Source: Bordetella genomosp. 4 (GTDB lineage Bacteria > Pseudomonadota > Gammaproteobacteria > Burkholderiales > Burkholderiaceae_B). From it: a stretch of DNA of 64,000 nucleotides. The stretch lies in assembly GCF_002261185.1 (NCBI RefSeq), contig NZ_NEVQ01000022.1:558001-622000 (forward strand), written 5' to 3'. The notes beneath the pieces were generated by a model. That model saw nothing but the letters and a program-made list of their open reading frames with translations. It was not told the origin of the DNA and did no database searches. A program made the translations under genes and the position numbers. Of this stretch, positions 1 to 7,753 are shown one piece after another. Each line of letters begins with the position of its first letter. Position 1 is the first letter of the stretch.

Positions 1-1
1 T

Positions 2-373
2 GTCACTCTGGCGCAAGCCGCGCAATACCCATGGATACTGTTCCCTGGCCATATGCCCCTGCGTACGTTGCTGGAGCGTGAAGCCGCCAGCCAGAATGTG
101 GCCATACGCAGCTTCATCGAAACATCGTCGACGTTCGCGACCGCGCTGTTGCTGCATAAGAGCAACGAGATCATTGCGCTGTTCTCAGGCGAAACGATAG
201 ATTTTTTTGAACAATCCAGGACATTGCGGCGGCTGAAGCTGAAGATCAAGTCCACCGCCGAGCCTTATGGCATTGTGATGCGTGCGGGCTTTACGCAAAC
301 ACCGATGGTGCATCGATTGTGTGAATTCATACGGATGCATGCGCCACACTCGGACTCCGTAAGTACGAGATAA
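2..373 (+). CDS. LysR-family regulator, 3' part only (5' cut by window edge)
   Basis: The frame is open from base 2 to a TAA at 371-373 and gives about 123 residues. They resemble the second half of a LysR effector-binding domain: a run ending 'LFPGHMPLRTLL' followed by the usual alternating strands and helices. The helix-turn-helix part lies outside the window. The 3' end overlaps the cysteine hydrolase gene on the other strand by 47 bp, so the two genes converge. It may or may not regulate the neighbouring operon, which has its own divergent LysR gene at the far end. The effector is unknown. Confidence 0.7.
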   Translation, partial: VTLAQAAQYPWILFPGHMPLRTLLEREAASQNVAIRSFIETSSTFATALLLHKSNEIIALFSGETIDFFEQSRTLRRLKLKIKSTAEPYGIVMRAGFTQTPMVHRLCEFIRMHAPHSDSVSTR

Positions 374-1031
374 GATCATCAACTGAAACGACATCCGCAA
401 ACTGCCTGTCCATATCAAAGAGGCTGATCGCGTGCGAAATCGCAATGCGATCAAAGACGGCCTCTTGGGGAACGATGGTACGGAAATTGTAGGAAGACGA
501 GTCAAACACGGTCGCTCGGACGCAATTGCTAGTGGCCCCGCCTACGACAATCACCGTGTCGACTTTTCGTTCGACGAGATAGCCCAGCAATGGCGTCCCA
601 TGGAACCCGCTGGGCTTCTTTTTGACAAACGTGACGTCGTTTTTTCGCGGTTTCAGCTCGGGCACGAGCTCTGCGCCTAACGTACCAGTCAAGCACCAAT
701 GCTCACTGTCGAGCAAATCGCGCTTACGTCCATACACCCCAATATCGTTCCCATTGGGGTCGAGCTCAAAGGTAGTGAAAAAGCACGGCACATCGTTTTT
801 CTGTGCCTCTTCGACCACGCGCTGAATCTGGCGTACTGCCTCACGGCCTATAGCGCCGCAGCTGGAGGGCCATGCCTGATCGTTGCCTTCTTCGCCAACC
901 ATATATCGCTGCGCATCAATGACGACGACAGCCGGCCTTTCGCCGTAGCCCATGCGGCGGGCGAAGCGGCCACGCTCCAGAACGGCCCTGTCATTGTCAA
1001 CCAGATATTTTTCCCACGGTTTGCTGTTCAT
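327..1031 (-). CDS. Isochorismatase-like cysteine hydrolase (N-carbamoylsarcosine/maleamate amidase type)
   Basis: This 234-residue protein carries the isochorismatase-superfamily catalytic set: Asp39 in VVVIDAQ, a Lys in VKKKPSGF (about 137), and the nucleophile Cys170 in GGATSNC after a non-proline turn. Family members hydrolyse amides such as N-carbamoylsarcosine, maleamate or biuret. The ATG at 1031 fits better than upstream starts, because the extra 40 residues have no family resemblance and would run into the amidase gene. It is the last gene of the minus-strand operon, 43 bp after the amidase. Having two amide hydrolases in one operon suggests stepwise removal of two amide or ureide nitrogens. 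The exact substrate cannot be read from sequence. Confidence 0.85.
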   Translation of the reverse strand: MNSKPWEKYLVDNDRAVLERGRFARRMGYGERPAVVVIDAQRYMVGEEGNDQAWPSSCGAIGREAVRQIQRVVEEAQKNDVPCFFTTFELDPNGNDIGVYGRKRDLLDSEHWCLTGTLGAELVPELKPRKNDVTFVKKKPSGFHGTPLLGYLVERKVDTVIVVGGATSNCVRATVFDSSSYNFRTIVPQEAVFDRIAISHAISLFDMDRQFADVVSVDDLISYLRSPSVAHASV

Positions 1032-1074
1032 TGCTCTCACGCCATATGAAGTAAATTGAGCGCCGGACCTTGGC

Positions 1075-2769
1075 TCAGGCAACAGACATCTGATGCGCAA
1101 ACGATAACAACCTGGCCTCGGCCAGCGGGCGGCCGATGATTTGGACGCCAACTGGCATGCCGTTCGCGTCTCTCCCTATAGGCATGGTCAGCACCGGCAC
1201 GCCTAAATAACTGAATGGTCGTGTGAGCCGAGTGATGGCGCTCACGACATTGAACACACTGCCTGCTTGTTCCATATCTGCGTCGGCTCGCAACGGGACG
1301 GGGATGGGGACAGTCGGGCAGAGGATCAGATCCACGTTTGCCATCGGGCCCTGCAGGAATTCCTGCAGTATCCGCGCGCGGACCATCATGGCCTCCAGAT
1401 ACCGCACAGCGGGCACGTGCAGTCCTGGCTCCGTGCGGGAATACACCGCCTGAGAATAGGCGTTGGCATGGCTTCGCATCCATTGGCCGTGCAACGTCGC
1501 TGCCTCGACCTTGGAGATGACGTCTCCCATCGCATAGCAGGCGGAGAGTTGCGGAAAATCCGCGGCACTTACATTGCCAAAAGAACGCTCGACATGGCCG
1601 ACGAAAGTGCGGAAGACCGATTCGATTTCCGGATCGCACGCCTCGGTGCCGTCTAGATTCAAGACGGCGATTCGGCTCTTCTCTGCAGCGATATCCAGCA
1701 GCGCGGGGTAGTCGGGCACCACCGCATCCAAGGAAGACGGATCTTCCTGATCGTGTCCTGCTACCGCCTGCAAAATAATGGCACAGTCTTCTGCGGTCCG
1801 CGCCAGTGGACCGACGCAGTCCAATGAATAGGCGCGGGGAAAGCATCCTCTGCGCGAGATACGCCCATAAGTGGGCTTCAATCCGAACAATCCTTGCACG
1901 GATGCAGGCAACCGTATCGAGCCGCCAGTGTCGCTACCTAGAGAGGCAAAAACCGCCCCCGACGCTACGGCCGACCCTGACCCGCTGGATGAACCGCCGG
2001 AGATCCGCGCCGGATCGAGGGCATTGCAGCAGTCGCCGAACGAGGGGTTCTGCCCCGTCGGACCTGCGACCATCTCGTTCAAATTCAATGCGCCTATTGT
2101 GATGGCCCCAGCCGCCTTTAACCGCTGGATAACGTGGGCATCACGCGAGGCCGTGACAGCGGGGCGTGCTCGGGAGCCTATGGTCGCGGCGTGGCCTTCG
2201 ATTTCAAAGCAGTCTTTGTGTGCCAGCGGGATTCCGTGCAAGGGGCCGCGGATTTTCCCCTGTGCACGCTCTGCGTCGGCGGCTCGGGCTTGAGCCATCG
2301 CGCTATCAGCCCAGATTTCGATGAAAGCGTTAAGGGACGGCTGGCTCTCAGTGGCGCGGGCGATACTCTGCGCAGTCAATATCTCGGCGTTAAGTTCGCC
2401 GTTTTCCATTTTCTGTATCGCTTGTGCCAGGGTCAAATACTGGCCCGCCGGTAAACCCCTTGAACCTTCGACAGCCTGGGCTGATCGGGGTCCATGGCCA
2501 TCCGCTTTTCGCTGTAATGCATTGCTGGAGTCGCTCGCCCGCAGCTGTGCTATCTGGAAATCTGCCGGTTGACCATACGGACTGATGCCATCGCCTGCGC
2601 TTGCTCGGACCGAGGAGTTCAAGCGCTCTACTTCCGACGCGACTATTGCTGGATCGGTGCGGGAGGGAGTTCCATGCATGTGCGCAGTACTAGCCGCCAG
2701 GTACTGTGTGATAGCTTGCTTGACGCTCTCCGCCCCCTGCTTCTCCCTGCCCCTTGATACTGTAGTCAT
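1075..2769 (-). CDS. Amidase-signature hydrolase with N-terminal AtzG-like extension
   Basis: The 564-residue protein belongs to the amidase-signature family. It shows the Ser-cisSer-Lys triad: Lys185 in HKDCFE, the serine-rich loop GGSSSGSGS at about 258-266, and the nucleophile Ser284 in GSDTGGSIRLPA. The catalytic domain starts near residue 112. The first 75 residues are an added helical segment ending SPYGQPADF, which resembles the small AtzG/DUF4089 subunit usually encoded separately next to AtzE-type amidases; that match is by eye. The ATG at 2769 is the first start after the Bug gene stop at 2807. The frame is also open further upstream inside the Bug gene, but that part has no family match. 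Its role is probably amide or carbamoyl hydrolysis in the same pathway as the next gene. Confidence 0.85.
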   Translation of the reverse strand: MTTVSRGREKQGAESVKQAITQYLAASTAHMHGTPSRTDPAIVASEVERLNSSVRASAGDGISPYGQPADFQIAQLRASDSSNALQRKADGHGPRSAQAVEGSRGLPAGQYLTLAQAIQKMENGELNAEILTAQSIARATESQPSLNAFIEIWADSAMAQARAADAERAQGKIRGPLHGIPLAHKDCFEIEGHAATIGSRARPAVTASRDAHVIQRLKAAGAITIGALNLNEMVAGPTGQNPSFGDCCNALDPARISGGSSSGSGSAVASGAVFASLGSDTGGSIRLPASVQGLFGLKPTYGRISRRGCFPRAYSLDCVGPLARTAEDCAIILQAVAGHDQEDPSSLDAVVPDYPALLDIAAEKSRIAVLNLDGTEACDPEIESVFRTFVGHVERSFGNVSAADFPQLSACYAMGDVISKVEAATLHGQWMRSHANAYSQAVYSRTEPGLHVPAVRYLEAMMVRARILQEFLQGPMANVDLILCPTVPIPVPLRADADMEQAGSVFNVVSAITRLTRPFSYLGVPVLTMPIGRDANGMPVGVQIIGRPLAEARLLSFAHQMSVA

Positions 2770-2806
2770 CGCCGCTCCAATAAAGTCGGAATATCCAAAA
2801 GCAGAT

Positions 2807-3799
2807 TTACTGCGGACGTATGCCTGCGGCTTGTGCCGTTTCAGTCCATTGATCCATATCGGATTCGAGCAATTTTTGCAGCTCCTCAGGTGTCGAGGCT
2901 TGCGGACGCGCACCTGCTGTATGAAGAAACTTGGCAAATTCCTCGGTGGAGATAGCCTTCTTGATTTCGGCGTTAAGCCGATTCCGGATCGCTCCATCCA
3001 CGCCCTTTGGCGCAAAGACTCCCCACCACACATTGACCACGTAATCCAGACCTGTTGCCTCTTTTACGGTCGGAATATTGGGATAGTCCGGTTCGCGCTC
3101 CGCCCCGGTGAAAGCCAGCTTGGGAAGCTGATCTGTAGGCGTCCCGTTGATCGACGCCATGGTAGTGATGATCATGTCCAGCCGACCGGCGACCAGATCC
3201 AATTGAGCTGGCGAGATACCCTTGTAGCCCACGGTTTGCATTTTTACGCCTGCTTTATTGGCGAGCAACTCTGTCGCCATCTGGGAGCTATCGCCCAGGC
3301 CCGCGCTGCCAAAATTGATCTGGCCAGGGTGTTCCCTGGCGTAGGCGAGCAGCCCTTTCATGTCCTTTGCCGGAAAGTCCTTGCGCGTCAACACCACAAA
3401 CGGTGCGCTCGCCACCATGGACACGGCATCAAATGCCGTCTTGGGGTCGTACGGTGTCTTTTGAACAGCCGCCGAGGTTGCCAGAGAGCCGGAGACAAAC
3501 AGGAACGTATAGCCGTCCGGTGCAGACGTCGCCACGTAACCGGATCCCACCACACCGCCCGCTCCGCCTTTGTTCTCGACGATGAACGACTGGCCGGTGT
3601 TCTTGCTCATGCTGTCGGCCAGCTTGCGGGCAATGACATCGTTACTGCCGCCCGGTGCGAATGGAACGATCAGCCGGACTGGCCGTTGCGGCCAATCCCC
3701 AGCAGCCGCCACACTGCTGCCCGGCAACCCGACTGCTGCACCCAAGGTGCCGGTCAATGCAAAACTCGATAGTATCTTCAGGGTACGGCGCTTGGACAT
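2807..3799 (-). CDS. Bug/TctC-family periplasmic solute-binding protein
   Basis: This 330-residue protein has a signal peptide (basic N-terminus, then a hydrophobic stretch ending about residue 33) and the Bug-family start 'WPQRPVRLIVPFAPGG'. It also has the typical 'NKGGAGG', 'GYTFLFV' and 'GKGISPAQ/YKG' regions. Bug proteins bind small carboxylates or related solutes in the periplasm. AGGAG lies just before the ATG. It sits inside the catabolic operon between the CoA transferase and the amidase, so its ligand is probably the pathway substrate. No TctA/TctB membrane partners are encoded in the window, which is common for orphan Bug proteins in Bordetella-type genomes. Confidence 0.93.
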   Translation of the reverse strand: MSKRRTLKILSSFALTGTLGAAVGLPGSSVAAAGDWPQRPVRLIVPFAPGGSNDVIARKLADSMSKNTGQSFIVENKGGAGGVVGSGYVATSAPDGYTFLFVSGSLATSAAVQKTPYDPKTAFDAVSMVASAPFVVLTRKDFPAKDMKGLLAYAREHPGQINFGSAGLGDSSQMATELLANKAGVKMQTVGYKGISPAQLDLVAGRLDMIITTMASINGTPTDQLPKLAFTGAEREPDYPNIPTVKEATGLDYVVNVWWGVFAPKGVDGAIRNRLNAEIKKAISTEEFAKFLHTAGARPQASTPEELQKLLESDMDQWTETAQAAGIRPQ

Positions 3800-3890
3800 G
3801 CTGGACTCCTAGCAAGGTAATACCAACAACAAGGATGGAAGTAAATACTGCTCCGTTTACATCGCGGCGGATATCTCGTAGCGCCGGAGA

Positions 3891-5066
3891 TCAATCTGAC
3901 TGGTTGCCATTGGGCGATTCGATCTGGCTATCCGAGTACCCCAGCTCTCGCAGAACTGCAGTCGTATGCTCGCCCAAACCGGGAGCGCTACGGAGTTCGC
4001 GCCGGCCCTGTGCGGCCCCGAACGAAATCGGATTGGCAATGGTTTTATACGGCCCCAAAGCGGGATGCCGGTGCTCGCCAATAAAACCTTGCTCCAGGAC
4101 CTGAGCATCCTCAAAAACGTCCTCGACATTCCGGACGACAGAGCATGGCACCTGATCGCCGAAGAGCACTTCCCATTCCTCGGCCGTCCGGTTCAACAGA
4201 GCCTCGCGCAGTATGGGAAGCAGTTCGTCCACGTGAGCCGCACGCTTCTTGACAGAGTCATAGCGCTCATCGTCAGCCAGTGCCGGCTGGCCGACCAAGG
4301 TGCACAGCGCTCGCCAGAAATGCGGCGTATTCGCGGAAATATATAGATGTCCGGCACGAGTTGGATGAATCCCCGTAATACCGCCCGATCTCATATCGCG
4401 GTTGATGCTGCGCGGTTCATTCTCGGCCACGACCAATCTGGCTGCCTGCATGGCCAATGCACTGCCCAATAGAGAAACCGCAACGTGTTGGCCTTCGCCG
4501 GTCCGTTCACGTTGCAACAAGGCCGCCGTCACACCGTTGGCCAACATGGCGGCCCCGTAGTAGTCCACGACCGAGCCATAAACGATCTTTGGATCATCCG
4601 TCGTCCCCTGCGACGAACAAATGCCCGTTCTGGCCTGCAGCACCTGGTCGTATCCCGCCCGGTTCGCCAACGGCCCGCTTTGGCCATAGCCCGTCAAGGA
4701 GCAGTAGATGAGCTTTGGATTGTGGGCGCGCAGCGTGTCGTAATCGATACGCAAGCGTGCGGGAACGGATGGCCGGAAATTATGGACAACCACATCCGCT
4801 TGCTTGACCAGGCGTATAAAGACTTCGTAGCCGAATGTACTCTTCAAATCGAGGCACACGCCGCGTTTTCCTCTGTTTACGCCCAGGAAAGCGCGGCTTT
4901 CTCCCAAGAGGGTCGAAGGATATTTGCGCAAGTTGTCGCCCTCTGGGGGCTCGACCTTGATGATCTCTGCGCCCATATCCGCCAGGAGATTGCAACCGTA
5001 TGGACCAGCGATATACGCGCTGAGGTCCAACACTTTGAAGCCGGATAACGGAAAACTACTATTCAT
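3891..5066 (-). CDS. Type III CoA-transferase (CaiB/BaiF family)
   Basis: The protein has about 391 residues, normal for family III CoA transferases. It begins with the family signature 'VLDLSAYIAGPYGCNLLADMG' region and contains the catalytic aspartate in RAGYD (about residue 140 from this start), which forms the acyl-Asp intermediate. Such enzymes move CoA between carboxylic acids. Start choice is open: ATG codons at 5072 and 5066 and a TTG at 5093 are all in frame, and none has a strong ribosome site. Paired with the CitE-like lyase just upstream, it probably makes the CoA thioester of a hydroxy-dicarboxylate that the lyase then cleaves. Confidence 0.9.
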   Translation of the reverse strand: MNSSFPLSGFKVLDLSAYIAGPYGCNLLADMGAEIIKVEPPEGDNLRKYPSTLLGESRAFLGVNRGKRGVCLDLKSTFGYEVFIRLVKQADVVVHNFRPSVPARLRIDYDTLRAHNPKLIYCSLTGYGQSGPLANRAGYDQVLQARTGICSSQGTTDDPKIVYGSVVDYYGAAMLANGVTAALLQRERTGEGQHVAVSLLGSALAMQAARLVVAENEPRSINRDMRSGGITGIHPTRAGHLYISANTPHFWRALCTLVGQPALADDERYDSVKKRAAHVDELLPILREALLNRTAEEWEVLFGDQVPCSVVRNVEDVFEDAQVLEQGFIGEHRHPALGPYKTIANPISFGAAQGRRELRSAPGLGEHTTAVLRELGYSDSQIESPNGNQSD

Positions 5067-5108
5067 AGACATATTCAAAGCGATTATCGACAACGAGTTG
5101 GTCCAGGC

Positions 5109-5978
5109 TCAGCGGCCGCCGGATTGCGCGAGAATGACCCGTGCGCGTTCAATGAATGGGCCATCGATCATCTTGCCCTCTAACATGTAGGCGCCGTTGA
5201 CGTCGTTCTGCTCTGCCGATTCCACCACTTTCGCCGCCCAGCGAATCTCGGCCTCGGTAGGGCTGAAAACGTCGTTGGCAATGGCGACTTGATTGGGATG
5301 GATGCACGTTTTGCCCAGAAATCCTACTTGGCGTGCCCGCCAGGCCTCCTGGCGATAGCCCTCGGCATTGGCGACATTGGTGTAGGCCGTGTCGTAGGCA
5401 ATCTTGCCTGCGGCGCCAGCCGCGATGCGCATCTGCATCATCACTGAATGCACATTCTGAGCATCTTCACGGGCAATACCCAAAGGCTCAAACAAGTCTC
5501 CGAGCCCCAACTGAAGCCCCCAGACCTGCGGATGAGCCGCTGCGATCTCGGCCGCATTCAATAGCGCCCGAGGAGTTTCGATGTTTGCCAGCACACGGAT
5601 GTCGAGTTTCTCTCCCGCTCGGGCCGTCTGTTCGGCTCGCGCATCCAACATGGCAGTGAAACGACGCACATCCTCGACCGTATCGGTTTTTGGAATGTTG
5701 AGGATATCGACCCCCGCGACGCAGGCCACCATGAGGTCGTTTTCAGTATGGCCGGTTTCAAGCGCATTGACGCGAACGATGATGCTCTTCCTGCCTTCCT
5801 GACGCAGCGAGTGAAATTCGTCAGTACTGAAGAAACTCGCCAGACAGTCTCGCGCGTACGCTTTCTTGCTTTCCAGTACAGCATCCTCGAGGTCAAAACA
5901 GATCGCGTCCGCCGCGCTCTTGAGTGCCTTGGCGAACAACTCAGGCCGGGAAGCGGGTACAAATAACTTGCTGCGCAT
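5109..5978 (-). CDS. HpcH/HpaI/CitE-family lyase (malyl-/citramalyl-CoA lyase type)
   Basis: This 289-residue TIM-barrel protein of the CitE family has the family motifs in order: 'ICFDLEDAV', Arg-Val-Asn near 'VRVNALETG', the metal-binding Glu in 'LANIETPRAL', 'LGLGDL', and 'GKTCIHPNQV'. These enzymes cleave 3-hydroxyacyl-CoA thioesters such as malyl-CoA or citramalyl-CoA to acetyl-CoA plus a keto acid, or act on the free acids. It is the first gene of the minus-strand operon, reading away from the LysR gene. The closely following CoA transferase supports a thioester substrate. Citramalate- or malate-like substrates are the best guess. Confidence 0.88.
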   Translation of the reverse strand: MRSKLFVPASRPELFAKALKSAADAICFDLEDAVLESKKAYARDCLASFFSTDEFHSLRQEGRKSIIVRVNALETGHTENDLMVACVAGVDILNIPKTDTVEDVRRFTAMLDARAEQTARAGEKLDIRVLANIETPRALLNAAEIAAAHPQVWGLQLGLGDLFEPLGIAREDAQNVHSVMMQMRIAAGAAGKIAYDTAYTNVANAEGYRQEAWRARQVGFLGKTCIHPNQVAIANDVFSPTEAEIRWAAKVVESAEQNDVNGAYMLEGKMIDGPFIERARVILAQSGGR

Positions 5979-6051
5979 AGGTGTCTCTCGTATCCATGAG
6001 CACCCATGCTATCGAGACATCGATGGTTTTAGGGCGCTTGCCAGCATGATC

Positions 6052-6074
6052 AAAAGATAGCTATCCTATCTTTT
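6052..6074. promoter_or_regulatory. 23-bp perfect inverted repeat, likely LysR operator
   Basis: AAAAGATAG (6052-6060) and CTATCTTTT (6066-6074) are perfect 9-bp arms around a 5-bp centre, and a shorter palindrome GATAGCTATC overlaps at 6056-6065. It lies in the 133-bp space between the divergent CitE-like gene and the LysR gene, the usual position for a LysR binding site that controls both. On the minus strand a loose promoter (TTGATC, 16 bp, TAAAAC) follows for the operon. Function is inferred from position and symmetry. Confidence 0.6.
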
Positions 6075-6111
6075 GCCCTTTCCTACCCCGAACCGAGCCG
6101 TCGCGCAACGG

Positions 6112-7020
6112 ATGAACACCAAACTACTACATACGCTGCTGGCTGTTCATCGCTACGGCTCCATGGCGGAGGCCGCTCGACGGTTGAACCTGACCCATGG
6201 CGCAATTGCCCAGCAGATACGCACATTAGAGAGTGACCTGGGCGTCGAGCTGGTACGACGCGCAGGCAAAGTCGTGCATCTCACGCAGGCTGCGCACCGC
6301 ATCCTCGACGCCTCGCAGAAAATCATCGACGAAGTCGACTCGTTGGCGGCATTGGCCAATACTGACGAACTCAGAGGCGAGCTCAGCCTCGGAACAGGCA
6401 ATACCGTCCTGGCAGGCAAGATTCCCGACATTCTCGAAGCGCTGAGCAGCCAGTATCCCGAGATACGGGTACGAATCATGTCCGGGCAGTCCCCCGACTT
6501 TCACACTCAAGTCGAACGAGGCACGTTGGATGCAGCGATTGCCATCGAGCCATCCTTTACGCCGTCAAAAGTCATGGGGTGGCATTTGCTCTGCGATGAA
6601 CCTTTCGTCCTGATTGCCTCGCGCAAGCATGAGGGTGCTGACCCGCACTTGTTGCTGGAGCGGGAACCATTCATCCGATATCACCGGGAAAGCTGGGCAG
6701 GCCAACAGATCGAGACGTATCTGCGCCAGAACAGCATCGTCCCCAAAGAACGATTCGAGCTCGCTTCGACCGAAGCCATCACTCGCCTGGTACACAAAGA
6801 TCTAGGCGTGTCGATCGTACCTAGCGCTTGGCATCAATGGCAAAACGGCCTGAATGTTGTCAGCATTCCGTTGAAAACGCCATGTAAACCGCGCCGATTC
6901 GGGTTGATCTGGCTGCGGTCATCACCGCGCCTGCGTTTGATAGAAGCCTTTCTGGACGCCGCGGTGCGGGTCTATAAGCGGGACACTCAAAGCTCGGTCC
7001 ATTCCCTCAACAAATTGTGA
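6112..7020 (+). CDS. LysR-family transcriptional regulator
   Basis: The 302-residue protein begins with a LysR helix-turn-helix (about residues 4-62, with '[20 protein letters not shown]'), followed by a two-lobe effector domain. The ATG at 6112 is preferred over an in-frame TTG at 6073, which lies inside the operator palindrome. It diverges from the CitE/CoA-transferase/amidase operon and is its likely regulator. The helix-turn-helix has an unusual '[15 protein letters not shown]' recognition segment in place of the common 'SQPAVS', as in GcvA-like subgroups. The 3' end overlaps the PiuC-like gene on the other strand by 34 bp. Confidence 0.9.
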   Translation: MNTKLLHTLLAVHRYGSMAEAARRLNLTHGAIAQQIRTLESDLGVELVRRAGKVVHLTQAAHRILDASQKIIDEVDSLAALANTDELRGELSLGTGNTVLAGKIPDILEALSSQYPEIRVRIMSGQSPDFHTQVERGTLDAAIAIEPSFTPSKVMGWHLLCDEPFVLIASRKHEGADPHLLLEREPFIRYHRESWAGQQIETYLRQNSIVPKERFELASTEAITRLVHKDLGVSIVPSAWHQWQNGLNVVSIPLKTPCKPRRFGLIWLRSSPRLRLIEAFLDAAVRVYKRDTQSSVHSLNKL

Positions 7021-7664
7021 TAGCAATTCGTCAGCGATAGCGTCTGCTCGGTTTCCCCTAACTGAGCGCGCAATTGCTGAATGGTCTGATCGAGTTCGAA
7101 CAGCATCTGCCGCCGGTTATGTTCGCGGATCATGCTCTGAATCCAAAAGAACGACGCCACGCGCGCACCTTGGGTCACGGGTGTGACGCAATGCAGGCTG
7201 TTGGCGGGATACAGGATCATGTCGCCGGCGGGCAGCTTGACGAGATGTTCGCCATACAAGTCTTTCACGACGAGTTCGCCACCCTCATAGTCATCGGGAT
7301 CGCAGAGAAACAGCGTCGCCGACAAGTCAGTGCGTAACCAGCCCGGTGCGGCGGGGAAACTGCGCACTGCACCGTCGACATGAAAGCCGTAGGTTTCTGC
7401 AGACTCGTAACGATTGAACAAGGGCGGCACGGTGCGCAGCGGCAACGCGGCCGCAAAATACAACGGGTTACGAGCCAAGGCCCGCAATACAGTTTCGCCC
7501 AGCTCACGAGCCAGATCGGACGACTCGGCCAATTGGCGATTGCGTTTGACATTCGCGCCTTGGCTGCCCACGGTGGCGCGGCCATCCACCCATTCGGCCG
7601 CGTCCAGACGGCGGCGCATGTCTCGAACCTCGTCCTGCGTCAGGATCTGGGGAATATGCAGCAT
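6987..7664 (-). CDS. piuC: PKHD-type Fe(II)/2-oxoglutarate dioxygenase (PiuC/YbiX-like)
   Basis: The 225-residue protein has the 2-oxoglutarate dioxygenase facial triad: His95-x-Asp97 in 'FHVDGAV' and His158 in 'LHCVTPV', with Arg168 in 'GARVASFFW' to hold 2-oxoglutarate. It matches the PiuC/YbiX family, normally found next to TonB-dependent siderophore receptors and induced by iron limitation. The ATG at 7664 (MLHIPQIL) is the family start; the longer frame adds 19 unrelated residues. It lies 89 bp downstream of the receptor gene on the same strand. Its biochemical substrate is not firmly known, though a role in processing siderophore or phenolic ligands is often proposed. Confidence 0.9.
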   Translation of the reverse strand: MLHIPQILTQDEVRDMRRRLDAAEWVDGRATVGSQGANVKRNRQLAESSDLARELGETVLRALARNPLYFAAALPLRTVPPLFNRYESAETYGFHVDGAVRSFPAAPGWLRTDLSATLFLCDPDDYEGGELVVKDLYGEHLVKLPAGDMILYPANSLHCVTPVTQGARVASFFWIQSMIREHNRRQMLFELDQTIQQLRAQLGETEQTLSLTNCYHNLLREWTEL

Positions 7665-7753
7665 GATGAATGTCCCGCTAAAAATGCAATAACCGCCGCA
7701 ACGGGCGAGACCGCAGTCCACCCGCCGCGGCGGCGTTCAACATCCGTCAAGAA

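Noticed and set aside
2585-3772. 395-codon plus-strand frame opposite the amidase and Bug genes
   Set aside because: Shadow of conserved minus-strand genes; composition rich in Cys, Arg and His with no family pattern.
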